Assembly: GCF_025370755.1 (NCBI RefSeq) | Contig: NZ_JAMXFC010000027.1 | Span: 1-64,000, forward strand | Length of the DNA: 64,000 nt | DNA from: Laspinema sp. D2d | GTDB lineage: Bacteria; Cyanobacteriota; Cyanobacteriia; Cyanobacteriales; Laspinemataceae | Direction: 5' to 3' | Shown: positions 37,492-48,200 of the stretch, one piece after another | How the letters are laid out: each line of letters begins with the position of its first letter | Numbering within the stretch: position 1 is the first letter of the stretch | Translations under genes and position numbers: made by a program | Notes under the pieces: model-generated | What the model was told of the DNA's origin: nothing | Seen by the model: the letters and a program-made list of their open reading frames with translations, nothing else | The model's database searches: none

Positions 37492-40400
37492 ATGCCCAAC
37501 CCAAATACTCAATCCAATTCCATCAATGAGTTCGGTTTTCTCGGTCAACCCTGGTTAGTGGAAGAACGAGACGCCTGTGGAGTCGGTTATATCGCCAATC
37601 CCGAAAACGTTCCCAGTCGGGAAATTGTTTCAATGGCGCTCAATGCCTTAACCTGTCTTGAACATCGGGGCGGTTGTTCTGCCGACCGGGATTCGGGAGA
37701 TGGGGCCGGAGTAATGACCGCTATTCCTTGGCAACTCTTCCAGCCTTGGTTACAAGAGCATAACCCGAATTCCTATCCCCTCGAATCTATTGGGGTCGGG
37801 ATGGTGTTTTTCTCCCTGGACCCGGTGTTGCAACAGGCAGCGCGTCAAATGGTTGAGGACACGCTCAAAACATATAATTTGCAACTGTTGGGGTGGCGTA
37901 AGGTCCCCGTGCGTCCGGAAGTGTTGGGGGTGCAAGCGCGGGAAAATCAGCCTCATATTGAGCAAATGTTTGTCCATTCGCCGGATAAAACCGGGGATGA
38001 GTTGGAACGGCATCTGTATCTGACGCGCCGCGCGATCGGTTCTGCCTTGAAAGTGAATGCAGGGGGGCCGAACCACCCAAATCCTATGATTTGGGGACAA
38101 GATTTCTATATTTGCTCCTTCTCTAACCGCACCATTGTCTATAAAGGCATGGTTCGTTCTGCGGTGCTCTGTGACTTTTATCTGGATCTGCTGGATGAGT
38201 CCTATACCAGTGCTTTCGCGGTTTATCATCGCCGGTTTAGCACCAATACCCTGCCCCGATGGCCGTTGGCTCAACCGATGCGGTTGTTAGGACACAATGG
38301 GGAAATTAATACCCTGTTGGGCAATATCAATTGGATGATGGCGCGGCAAGTGGATTTACAGTCGCCGCTATGGGGGGAAAAGATTGAACAACTTAAACCC
38401 CTAGTCAATCCCAACAATAGCGATTCTGCCAACCTAGATAATGTCATGGAATTGCTGGTGCGATCGGGGTCTCGCGCCAGCGAAGCCTTGATGATTATGG
38501 TGCCGGAAGCTTACAAAAATCAGCCTGCACTCAAGAATCGTCAGTCTATTGTCGATTTTTATGAATACTACAGCGGCATCCAAGAACCTTGGGATGGTCC
38601 GGCTTTGATTGCCTATAGTGATGGTCAACAGGTTGGGGCTACTCTTGATCGCAACGGATTACGCCCCGCCCGCTATGCGATCGCCCGTAATGGCTTAGTC
38701 ATGGTCGCTTCCGAAGCCGGTGTCGTCAATATTCCCGAAGCCGACATCCTCGAAAAAGGCCGTCTGGGTCCCGGTCAAACCCTCGTTGTAGACCTAAGCA
38801 CTCACGAAGTCCTCAAAAACTGGGAAGTTAAGGAACGGATTGCTCAAGCCCATCCCTATGGTGAATGGTTGGCCCAACATCGTCAACATCTCCAACGCCA
38901 AACTCCCCTGACGGCCAATCAACTGACTTCTGAACAACTCCTATCCGCCCAAACTGCCTTCGGTTACACCAGCGAAGACGTGGAAATGATCGTTGAAGAA
39001 ATGGCGGCAATGGGTAAAGAACCGACCTTCTGTATGGGCGATGATATCCCCTTGGCGGTTCTGTCTCAAAAACCCCGTCTGCTTTATGACTATTTCAAAC
39101 AACGGTTTGCGCAAGTCACCAATCCCCCCATTGACCCCCTGCGGGAAAGTCTGGTGATGTCCCTGCGTATGCATTTAGGCGTTCGGGGAAATCTCCTGGA
39201 AGTCAAACCCGAATTTGCAGGACAGCTAGAAATTGACTCCCCGGTGCTCAATGAAGCGGATTTACGCCAGATTGAATCTCGGTCCGATGCGGTGTCTCTG
39301 TCTACCCTATTTCCCCTGACAGATAGCCCCTCAGAATTGGCCGACTCGGTGCAAACCCTCTGCAATCAAGCTGAGTCAGCGGTGCGAAATGGCGCAACCC
39401 TGGTGATTCTGAGTGATGCACCGGGACCGAATGCGGAGACCACCTACATTCCCCCACTGGTGGCGGTTGGGGCGGTTCATCATGCCCTGATTCGGGCAGG
39501 ATTGCGCTCTCATGCTTCTTTGATTGTCAATACGGCCCAATGTTGGAGTACCCATCATTTTGCTTGTCTGATTGGCTATGGTGCATCGGCAGTTTGTCCC
39601 TATTTGGCTTTAGAATCGGTGCGCCATTGGCATGAAGATGGCAAAACTCAGAAGTTGATGGAACGGGGTAAACTGCCGCAAGTTACCCTAGAGCAGTCCC
39701 AGGAAAATTATCGTCATGCGATCGAAGCGGGACTGTTGAAGATTCTCTCGAAAATGGGGATTTCCCTGCTGTCGAGTTATCACGGCGCTCAAATTTTTGA
39801 GGCGATCGGGATTGGTCGGGAGTTGCTGGATCTGGCCTTTGTGGGTACGGCTTCTCAAATTGGCGGATTGAGTGTCGCTGAATTAGCCTCAGAACTGCGG
39901 GCGTTCCATGAGAAGGCATTCCCCCAACCCGTGGGCAAGAAATTGCAGAATGAAGGGTTTGTCCAGTATCGCCCGGGTGGGGAATATCACATGAATTCTC
40001 CGGAAATGTCTAAGGCGCTACATAAGGCGGTAGCGGATACCAAGGGTTCTGGAGAAGGGTACGAGCATTATCAACTCTATAAGCAGTATTTAGCCGAACG
40101 GCCACCGACAGCGTTGCGAGATTTGTTGGATTTCAAGAGCGATCGCCCTTCGATTTCCATTGATGAAGTTGAACCTGTAGCCGAAATTCTCAAACGGTTC
40201 TGCACGGGTGGAATGTCCCTCGGGGCCCTGTCTCGGGAGTCCCATGAAGTATTAGCGATCGCCATGAACCGGATTGGGGGTAAATCCAACTCCGGAGAAG
40301 GCGGGGAAGACCCGGTACGGTTTGGTCGGTTGGATGATGTGGATGACCAAGGTAAGTCGCCTTCGTTACCGCATCTGAACGGGTTACAAAATGGGGATAC

Positions 40401-42150
40401 TGCTTCCTCGGCGATTAAACAGGTGGCCTCTGGTCGCTTTGGGGTGACTCCCGAGTACCTGATGAGTGCCCAGCAAATCGAAATTAAAATGGCGCAAGGG
40501 GCCAAACCCGGTGAAGGTGGACAACTGCCTGGGAAAAAAGTTAGTCCCTATATCGCTATGTTGCGGAAATCTAAGCCCGGAGTGCCGTTGATTTCGCCCC
40601 CACCGCACCACGATATCTACAGCATTGAAGATTTGGCCCAGTTAATTTTTGACCTGCACCAAATTAATCCCAAAGCCGGGGTTTCGGTGAAATTGGTCTC
40701 AGAAATTGGCATTGGCACGATCGCCGCTGGGGTTGCCAAGGCGAATGCGGATATTATCCAGATTTCCGGCCATGATGGCGGTACCGGCGCTTCTCCCTTG
40801 AGTTCGATTAAACACGCTGGGAGTCCCTGGGAATTGGGATTAGCCGAAGTGCAGCGGGTGTTGATGAGCAATGGACTGCGCGATCGCGTCGTCCTCCGCA
40901 CCGATGGCGGCTTGAAAAGTGGCTGGGATGTCCTGATTGCTGCCTTGATGGGGGCGGAAGAGTTTGGTTTTGGCAGTATCGCCATGATTGCTGAAGGTTG
41001 CATCATGGCCCGGATTTGCCATACGAACAATTGTCCCGTGGGCGTCGCCACCCAGCAGGAGAAACTCCGGGCGCGGTTTACTGGGGTTCCCGAGCACGTC
41101 GTCAACTTCTTCTATTTCATAGGGGAAGAAGTTCGCCAATTGTTGGCGATGTTGGGATATCGCTCTTTGCAAGACGTGATTGGACGCGGAGACTTGCTGA
41201 CCCTGCGGGAGTCGGTGCAGTTGACCAAGACTCAGGGACTGAGTTTGGATGTGATTACCAAGATGTTGCCGGATACCCGGGGCGATCGCAGTTGGTTAAA
41301 TCATGGTCCGGTGCATAGTAATGGGCCGGTGTTGGATGATGAATTGTTGGCAGATACAGAGATTACTCGGGCGATCGCCACTCAATCCCAAGTCTCCAAA
41401 ACTCTGCCGATTGTCAATACAGACCGTTCCCTAGGGGCGCGTCTGGCCGGGGAAATTGCCTCTCGCTATGGCAATAATGGCTTTGGCGGTCACATTAACC
41501 TGACCTTCCAAGGGGCTGCCGGACAGAGTTTTGGGGCATTTAATGTCTCTGGAGTCACCCTGCGCCTAGAAGGAGAGGCCAATGATTATGTCGGTAAAGG
41601 CATGACTGGCGGAACCTTGGTGGTGGTGCCCCCAGCGGGAGCCACTTATAATCCGGCAGACAATGCGATCGTGGGGAATACCTGCCTTTATGGGTCCACC
41701 GGCGGATACTTGTTTGCCCGGGGTCAAGCCGGAGAACGTTTTGCGGTCCGCAATTCCCTAGGTAAGGCTGTGATCGAAGGGGCCGGGGACCATGCCTGCG
41801 AATATATGACCGGCGGCGTAATTGTGGTTCTGGGCAAAACGGGCCGGAACGTGGGGGCCGGGATGACCGGAGGATTGGCCTATTTCTTGGATGAAGAGGG
41901 CAGTTTTGAGGAGTTGGTCAATCATGAGATTGTCCAGGTTCAGCGGGTAACGACGCCTGCCGGAGAGGCGCAACTCAAGGAGATGATTCAGATGCACCAA
42001 GAACACACGGGTAGCGAGAAGGCATCTCAGATTCTGGACAACTGGACGGAGTATTTACCCAAGTTCTGGCAAGTCGTCCCGCCTTCGGAAGCCGATAGTC
42101 CCGAGGCATCCGCTGAGTCCACTGTTGAGAAGGTGCCCGTGAAGGCATAA
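37492..42150 (+). CDS. gltB: Glutamate synthase large subunit, ferredoxin-type
   Basis: 1552 residues. It makes two glutamates from glutamine and 2-oxoglutarate, the exit of ammonium assimilation. The amidotransferase nucleophile is Cys29 ([12 protein letters not shown]) after a short propeptide, followed by [18 protein letters not shown]. The synthase TIM barrel binds FMN, and C1170-x5-C1176-x4-C1181 ([15 protein letters not shown]) holds the 3Fe-4S cluster. The C-terminal GxGxG beta-helix ([34 protein letters not shown]) is complete. The N-terminal text is closest to the plastid ferredoxin-dependent enzyme, so the electron donor is probably ferredoxin (also called GlsF); there is no small subunit gene adjacent. 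The stop is directly followed by a repeat locus. Confidence 0.95.
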   Translation: MPNPNTQSNSINEFGFLGQPWLVEERDACGVGYIANPENVPSREIVSMALNALTCLEHRGGCSADRDSGDGAGVMTAIPWQLFQPWLQEHNPNSYPLESIGVGMVFFSLDPVLQQAARQMVEDTLKTYNLQLLGWRKVPVRPEVLGVQARENQPHIEQMFVHSPDKTGDELERHLYLTRRAIGSALKVNAGGPNHPNPMIWGQDFYICSFSNRTIVYKGMVRSAVLCDFYLDLLDESYTSAFAVYHRRFSTNTLPRWPLAQPMRLLGHNGEINTLLGNINWMMARQVDLQSPLWGEKIEQLKPLVNPNNSDSANLDNVMELLVRSGSRASEALMIMVPEAYKNQPALKNRQSIVDFYEYYSGIQEPWDGPALIAYSDGQQVGATLDRNGLRPARYAIARNGLVMVASEAGVVNIPEADILEKGRLGPGQTLVVDLSTHEVLKNWEVKERIAQAHPYGEWLAQHRQHLQRQTPLTANQLTSEQLLSAQTAFGYTSEDVEMIVEEMAAMGKEPTFCMGDDIPLAVLSQKPRLLYDYFKQRFAQVTNPPIDPLRESLVMSLRMHLGVRGNLLEVKPEFAGQLEIDSPVLNEADLRQIESRSDAVSLSTLFPLTDSPSELADSVQTLCNQAESAVRNGATLVILSDAPGPNAETTYIPPLVAVGAVHHALIRAGLRSHASLIVNTAQCWSTHHFACLIGYGASAVCPYLALESVRHWHEDGKTQKLMERGKLPQVTLEQSQENYRHAIEAGLLKILSKMGISLLSSYHGAQIFEAIGIGRELLDLAFVGTASQIGGLSVAELASELRAFHEKAFPQPVGKKLQNEGFVQYRPGGEYHMNSPEMSKALHKAVADTKGSGEGYEHYQLYKQYLAERPPTALRDLLDFKSDRPSISIDEVEPVAEILKRFCTGGMSLGALSRESHEVLAIAMNRIGGKSNSGEGGEDPVRFGRLDDVDDQGKSPSLPHLNGLQNGDTASSAIKQVASGRFGVTPEYLMSAQQIEIKMAQGAKPGEGGQLPGKKVSPYIAMLRKSKPGVPLISPPPHHDIYSIEDLAQLIFDLHQINPKAGVSVKLVSEIGIGTIAAGVAKANADIIQISGHDGGTGASPLSSIKHAGSPWELGLAEVQRVLMSNGLRDRVVLRTDGGLKSGWDVLIAALMGAEEFGFGSIAMIAEGCIMARICHTNNCPVGVATQQEKLRARFTGVPEHVVNFFYFIGEEVRQLLAMLGYRSLQDVIGRGDLLTLRESVQLTKTQGLSLDVITKMLPDTRGDRSWLNHGPVHSNGPVLDDELLADTEITRAIATQSQVSKTLPIVNTDRSLGARLAGEIASRYGNNGFGGHINLTFQGAAGQSFGAFNVSGVTLRLEGEANDYVGKGMTGGTLVVVPPAGATYNPADNAIVGNTCLYGSTGGYLFARGQAGERFAVRNSLGKAVIEGAGDHACEYMTGGVIVVLGKTGRNVGAGMTGGLAYFLDEEGSFEELVNHEIVQVQRVTTPAGEAQLKEMIQMHQEHTGSEKASQILDNWTEYLPKFWQVVPPSEADSPEASAESTVEKVPVKA

Positions 42151-42368
42151 GGGAGATGGGGGAGATGGGGGAGATGGGGGAGATGGGGGAGATGGGGAGG
42201 ATGGGGAGGATGGGGGAGATGGGGAGGATGGGGGAGATGGGTTGGGGGTTTGAGTGAAGTCGTTACCCCCCTTTCAACGTCACGACTTCAGCCATTTCCT
42301 GTCCCCACCTCCCCTATCCTCCCTATCCTCCCCATCCTCCCCATCCTCCCTATCCTCCCCATCCTCCC
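42151..42368. repeat. Second mirrored 9-bp repeat locus
   Basis: GGGGAGATG and GGGGAGGAT units run from 42151, the base after the gltB stop, to about 42248. A unique core of about 55 bp contains a 9-bp inverted repeat (TGAAGTCGT 42255-42263, ACGACTTCA 42282-42290). CCCATCCTC and CCTATCCTC units follow to about 42368. The layout is the same as at 7791-8000: purine arm, core, pyrimidine arm, between convergent genes. The last units encode the final GGWGG of the cyclase gene on the minus strand and its TAG stop. Confidence 0.88.
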
Positions 42369-44299
42369 AGTAACCAATAAGTCATCATCTCTCCTCTTCC
42401 TTTCACCTCAACCAGTCCGCGTGGCTCAAAGTGGAACTGATGTTTTAAGCGTTCGTAAACGGTTTCTGTGACTTGAATTTTGCCGGGGATGCCGGATGAT
42501 TCCATGCGCGAGGCGACATTGACGGCATCTCCCCATAAGTCGTAACTGAACTTTTTGACGCCAATCACACCCGCAACAACGGGTCCGGTGTTGATGCCGA
42601 TTCTAATTTGAAGCGTGGACCCATAGTGGGATTGAAATTGGGCGATGCTGGATTGCATTTCTAAGGCCATTTGAGCGATCGCCTCAGCCGAATTGGGGTG
42701 TTTAACAGGAAGTCCACCGACTACCATATAGGCATCACCTATAGTTTTAATTTTCTCTAACCCCAGTTTTTCGCTGAGGGTATCAAAGGTGGAGAAAATT
42801 TCATTGAGTAGGTTGACTAATTCGGGGGGTTGCATTTTGGCCGAAAGCGGGGTGAATCCAACAATATCGGAAAATAAAATGGTGACTTCCTCAAATTGTT
42901 CAGCAATAGCGCTAGTGTCGGTTTTCAAGCGATCGGCAATGGCTTTGGGTAAGATATTTAATAATAATTTTTCGGTTTGTTCTTGACTTTGTTGCAAGGC
43001 AATATCGGTGATTTTTCGCTCTAATTCAGCCCCGGCCCTAGCCGCAAAAATTTTCAATACGAGCTTGCGGGTGTCGTCATCGATCATGGGGTGGGTATCT
43101 AAGACGGCAATATGACCAATCACCTCCCCTGTGGTGTTCATTAAGGGGATTCCGGCATAGCTTTGCACATTCAACGCGGCCAAATCGGCTCGCTCGGGAA
43201 ACCGAGCCGTAATATTTTCAGGATAGTAATAATATTGTCCCTTGGCAATCACTTCATTGCAAGGTGTCCCCACTAAATCATATTCTAATTTTTCAGAAAA
43301 GTTTTGGTCTTTCCAGAAAGATAACATCCGAACTCGGTCTTTTTGCACGTTCGCACATTCCGTAATCAAGGCATAGCGAATTCCCAAAATTTCCGCCAAA
43401 TATTGAACACAAGACTGGAAAAAGTCTTGTCCAGTTTTGGAGGCAGTGCCTTCAACAATGAGTTTGAGGGCTTCTTCTCGCCGTTTGCGATCGCTGATAT
43501 CTCGGACGACACAGAGAACTGAGTTTAAAGAAATGGGGGAAAGGCTTGCAGATGCCTCTATTTTAGTTTGTCCGAGGGTGAAACTATATTCGACTTCTCG
43601 CGTTTCTTGGCGCGCTAAAGCTTCTCGAACTTCAATTAAGAATAACTGAGCAGTTGCTTCGGGAAGTACATCATAGATTGTTTGACCTAATATCTCTTCA
43701 GCGGGTTGGGAAAGCAGCTTAGTATTGGTGTTGGCAATTTTTAAATACCGGCCCTGAGCATCTAAAACATAAATCAATTCATTCATGCTTTTAATGAGGG
43801 CTAATAATTCGTTTTGAGAGGTCTCTAAATCAGTTTGGGCTTTTTCTAGGCCAATAATTGTTCCCTGCAATTCTTCATTTTTAAGGGTTAATTGTTGTTG
43901 GAGGTTTTTTAAATTGAGTTGGGTTTTAACTCGGACTAACACTTCTTCCAATTGAAAAGGTTTGGTAATGTAATCTACGCCTCCAACTTGAAACGCTTTA
44001 AGTTTATCCTCCACTTCATTTCCAGCGCTTAAAAAAATCACAGGAACCTCACGGGTTTGAGGGTCACTTTTTAAATGTTCACAGACTTCATAACCTCCCA
44101 TTTCTGGCATATTAATATCCAGAAGAATTAGGTCAGGAGGAAGCATTTTGGCAGCATTTAACGCATATTTTCCATTAGTCGCTTTACGAATTGAGTACCC
44201 TTGACTCGATAAGAAGTTTGCTAAAAACCGGATATTTTCTAGCTTGTCATCTACAATTAAAATATTGCCAAGCTCTTGAGGGGTGGGAAATTCTGTCAT
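42350..44299 (-). CDS. REC-PAS-GAF adenylate cyclase
   Basis: 649 residues from ATG 44299 (MTEFPTPQEL), supported by TTAGGT upstream; a TTG at 44314 is the alternative. Order: receiver domain (ILIVDDKLEN; acceptor Asp in LILLDINMPEMGG), coiled coil, PAS (about 165-270), GAF (about 285-430), class III cyclase (about 455-645). In the cyclase, metal Asp is in FSDIVGFT. The purine-specifying pair is Lys518 (KIKTIGDAYM) and Asp587 (SYDLWGDAVN), 69 residues apart as in mycobacterial Rv1625c, so it makes cAMP rather than cGMP. Light, redox or phosphorylation input is not known. The extreme C-terminus GGWGG is encoded by the neighbouring repeat. It lies downstream of the kinase and REC genes on the same strand. 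Confidence 0.93.
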   Translation of the reverse strand: MTEFPTPQELGNILIVDDKLENIRFLANFLSSQGYSIRKATNGKYALNAAKMLPPDLILLDINMPEMGGYEVCEHLKSDPQTREVPVIFLSAGNEVEDKLKAFQVGGVDYITKPFQLEEVLVRVKTQLNLKNLQQQLTLKNEELQGTIIGLEKAQTDLETSQNELLALIKSMNELIYVLDAQGRYLKIANTNTKLLSQPAEEILGQTIYDVLPEATAQLFLIEVREALARQETREVEYSFTLGQTKIEASASLSPISLNSVLCVVRDISDRKRREEALKLIVEGTASKTGQDFFQSCVQYLAEILGIRYALITECANVQKDRVRMLSFWKDQNFSEKLEYDLVGTPCNEVIAKGQYYYYPENITARFPERADLAALNVQSYAGIPLMNTTGEVIGHIAVLDTHPMIDDDTRKLVLKIFAARAGAELERKITDIALQQSQEQTEKLLLNILPKAIADRLKTDTSAIAEQFEEVTILFSDIVGFTPLSAKMQPPELVNLLNEIFSTFDTLSEKLGLEKIKTIGDAYMVVGGLPVKHPNSAEAIAQMALEMQSSIAQFQSHYGSTLQIRIGINTGPVVAGVIGVKKFSYDLWGDAVNVASRMESSGIPGKIQVTETVYERLKHQFHFEPRGLVEVKGRGEMMTYWLLGGWGG

Positions 44300-44812
44300 A
44301 AGGTTACCTAACAATAAAGTTCAGTTACTTTTAATTCTCTAAATTGCGAGATTAAATCAGGCTAAAAATCCGTCCTGATTAATGAAATTGTTAAAATATC
44401 GGAAGAGGTTTAAGGGGGTAATTTCATCAGTTGCATAGGGGGAATTTTATTATTCATCCCGTAAAATCCGGTTAATATCTCATTTTTTCTCAAGTTAAGG
44501 TGTGGGGTATCTAAATAGGAGATTAGAAACGCCCCAAATTTTTGAATTACCCTAAGCGATCGCTCTTCCTCCTAGGTATGAGACCCGTAAGCCATCCCCT
44601 AGGCTTTGCATCAAGATTCAGGGGTAGAATTAAAGTCAATTCTTAATTCCTTAAACCCTAAAGAATTGCTCTGTTGGCATGAGAGACCCATTTCATCAAT
44701 CCTTAATAACTACGATAGGGGACTGACAATTACGACTATAGAGGGTGTGATTTAATGTCATTTAATGAATCAAGAAAATGAACTGTAAATAATTGAAATA
44801 AATCAGATAGAT
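44300..44812. other. Spacer between REC gene and cyclase gene
   Basis: 513 bp, AT-rich, no gene. The gap makes a separate promoter for the cyclase likely. No repeat or RNA recognised. Confidence 0.45.
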
Positions 44813-45232
44813 TTAATAAATGGAGGCTGTTTCTATCTGTTTTTTGATAGCCTCCATGAGTTTCTCTATATTAAAAGGCTTAGAAATATAGTCGGCTCCT
44901 CCTGTACTAATAGCTTTCCGTTTTTCGGAAGGATCATCATTAGCACTCAAAAATATGATGGGAATATCAAGGGTATTGGGGTCAGATTTAATGAGATGAC
45001 AGAGTTGATAGCCACTCATATCCGGCATTTGAACATCTAACAGAATTAGACGGGGTTTAGAGGATTCAATCGCCGTCAGTGCCATTTTCCCATTGAGCGC
45101 TTTTCGAGTTTGATATCCCCGTTTCACTAAAATCCGAGAGAGTAGGCGAATGTTATCGGCTACATCATCTACGATTAAAATATCAAGGGGATGGGCTAAA
45201 TTTGAGCCGGGGATTTGAGATTGAGTAACCAT
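44813..45232 (-). CDS. REC-only response regulator
   Basis: 139 residues: a short N-terminal tail and one receiver domain. Key residues: LIVDDVADN, acceptor Asp in LILLDVQMPDMSGYQL, Ser in FLSAND, Lys in ISKPFNIEKL. There is no output domain. It begins 5 bp after the stop of the hybrid kinase gene, so the pair is co-transcribed and the kinase is its likely phosphodonor. REC-only proteins act by protein contact; the cyclase downstream, with its own REC domain of the same type, is a possible partner (inference). Confidence 0.93.
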   Translation of the reverse strand: MVTQSQIPGSNLAHPLDILIVDDVADNIRLLSRILVKRGYQTRKALNGKMALTAIESSKPRLILLDVQMPDMSGYQLCHLIKSDPNTLDIPIIFLSANDDPSEKRKAISTGGADYISKPFNIEKLMEAIKKQIETASIY

Positions 45233-45237
45233 GAAAT

Positions 45238-48200
45238 TTAAGTCGATAAAGTTGGGGAGGGAGGTTGAGCCAATTCCATCAGGCGATCAAATTGGTAGTT
45301 TTCTAAGAGATCAGTTAAAGTTTCGATTAGCTCAGAGTGTTCCCGTGGAATCCTATTCAGGAGTTCTAAAGCTAGGGTATCGCTGCCTTGGGCGACGGCA
45401 TTGTAAAATTGGTTCACCCAATCTGGGGGCATAAATTGTAAGGCATCAGCCTCAAGTGAGCAAGTTGATTCTTTATTCTGGGAACTGGGACGAGTGGGGG
45501 TAATTTTCGTCTCCTGGTAGGAGTATTTTGCCCCAAGATAATGGGAGAGGGTCTCTAAAATTTCTTCTCGCCGGAAGGGTTTGCTGACGAAATTATCGCA
45601 ACCAACTTGTAAACACTCTTCTCGATTTTCTGAAAAGGCACTGGCAGTAATCGCGATAATCGGAGGAACAGGGGCTAAATCACGGGAGGGGTTCCTGCGG
45701 GTTCCGAATTGTTTAATTCGTTGGGTTGCCTCATATCCATCCATTTTGGGCATATGCATATCCATAAAAATTAGGTGAGGATGCCATTGTTGCCAACTGG
45801 CGATCGCCACTTCCCCATTTTCGGCTTCGTTAACTTCCACGCCGATATCCTTTAACAAGGTGACTAATAACAATCGGTTAATCGGGTTATCTTCTACTAC
45901 CAAAATTCGATAGTTCGGTTGTCCTGGTGCTAACCGAATAGCACCATTGAGATCGCAAGAATGTTCCATGCTGGACCCTTGAACCAAACCCACGGGAATC
46001 TCAAATTTAAAACTACTGCCTTCCCCTACAGTACTGGTAACGGTAATCAGTCCTCCCATTAATTGGACAAATTTCTGAGAAATTCGCAGTCCTAACCCTG
46101 TTCCTTCTTGGGATTGGCGTCCTACCCGAGTTTGCTGAAAGGCTTGAAATAGGTCCTTGATGTCTTCGGAACTGAGTCCGGGACCCGTATCTTCTACTTC
46201 AAATTTCAAGGTAGATTGGTAGGGGTTCTCCTTTTGATCTGAAAATTCTGGGCGAGATATCCGCAGGGTAACTAGCCCGGTGTTGGTAAATTTGATAGCA
46301 TTTCCCAGCAGATTAATGAGCACCTGGCGCAATTTATTTTCATCCCCGCGAATAAATTGCGGTAGGCTGGGTTGCAGTTCAAATTTCAGGCTTAAACCCT
46401 TAGATTTGGCTTTGAGTTGCAGCATGGATTCCAAGCTGTACACCAGTTTAGGGAGGTCAAATTCCACCTCATTCAGGGTGACTCGCCCCGCTTCGATTTT
46501 CGACATTTCTAAGACATCGTTAATCAGAGCGAGTAAATGGGAGCCACTTTTGTTGATAATGTCAATATATCCTTGATGCAGATCCGCAAGAGAACTATCC
46601 CGTTGCATCAGTTGAGTAAACCCTAAAATGGCATTTAGAGGTGTTCTCAGTTCGTGGCTCATATTGGCTAAAAATTCACTTTTAGCTCGGTTGGCTGCAT
46701 TGGCAGCTTCAGCGGTGCGATGCAATTCTTCGGCTTGTTTGTGGGTTTGGGCAAATAGTTCGGCTTGTTGGACGGCGACTCCCAATTGATTACCAATTTG
46801 GATAACAATTTTAACTTCCGCCTCTTTCCAATCTCGGGGACCGCTATTTTGATACACTCCCAGCAAGCCCCAAAGTGTACTTCCGGAAAAGATGGGTGCA
46901 ATCACATAAGCCCGGGCGCTTAATTGCTCTAAAAATTTGAGATAGCAGGAGCTAAAACCGGCTTGATAAATATCAGAAACTGAACAAAATGTTTGTTTCT
47001 GACGATAGATTCCTCCTTCCTGTTCTTGCAGGTAGGTGTCTTTAATCAACAAATTTGATGAATTCATTTGAGTGAGGACACAACTGGGTCCATCGGTGGT
47101 GACTTGTGTCAGGAGAGGGTCGTCTGCTTGTTCGGGCAATAACATATCCCAACCCGGGGTAACAGACTCGGAAACTAATGCACCACTCCAATCAGGATTA
47201 AAGCGATAAATCATGACGCGATCGCAGTCAACGGCTTGGCGCAGTTCGTTAGTGGTGGCATGAAAAATTGTTTCTAAATTTAAACTTTCCCGCATCCGTT
47301 GGATGATCAGAGAAATGGTTTTTTCCCGTTCTGCCATCACCCGCAGTTCGGCTTCCATCTCAATCCGTTCTTGAATTTCGGTTTCTAAAGTCGAGTTTAC
47401 AGCGACCAATTCAGCAGTGCGCTTCTGAACCCGAGATTCTAACTCTTCATAAGCCAAATGTTTCTCTTCTTCCGCCCATTTTCTTTGCAGTTCCGTAGCG
47501 GCTCTGGCCGCAAATACACTCATAATTGCTCGGGCTTGATCCTGCTCCTCTAAGGGCTTGACATCGAGAATACACAGGGTCCCGATCGCCTGGTGATTGC
47601 CATCTAATAAAGAAACTCCCAGATAGCTTTCGGCTCCAATTTCTTCCAGCAAAGGATCATTGGGAAAATGTTCCTGCAATTTCTCGGGATAGCAGGCAAA
47701 GTCTTGATTATAAGTAATAAAATCGCAAGGTCTTCCGGTAAAGTTATAAGTAAAATTATTACCCAAATCATCCCCAGCCCAAAAACCTAGACTCTCTAAA
47801 GTTTGGTCTTGCTCGTGATTTTTTTCTGAAACAATTACATACTTGACATTTAAAGCCTTGGCTAAGTTCTTAACGAGGGCCGGAAAAAAATCTTGTCCTG
47901 TAACGGAGGCAGTTCCGGACACAAGCGCTTGCAGAATTTCTTCCGTTCGTTGCCGTTGTAGCACTTCTTTCTGCAATTCGTGATTAACGGCTTCGAGCTG
48001 TTCTGGGGTGCGGAGGGCCAGAAATTGGGGCAGCAGTTCCACCAGTCGCAAGGCGGTATAGCAAGAAACAATGGCGGTGAGGGCTCGCTCAATTCCCGAA
48101 ACCCAATAATCAGGATGCCACAGGGTCCAAATATCTAATAAATGACCCACTCCACAGAGAACAATAAAGGCTCCAAACATCGCAAAGATGCTAGAAAACG

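Noticed and set aside
37492-42150. NADH-dependent glutamate synthase
   Set aside because: N-terminal text ([18 protein letters not shown]) resembles the plastid ferredoxin enzyme and no small subunit gene is adjacent, though the cofactor loop was not checked by alignment.
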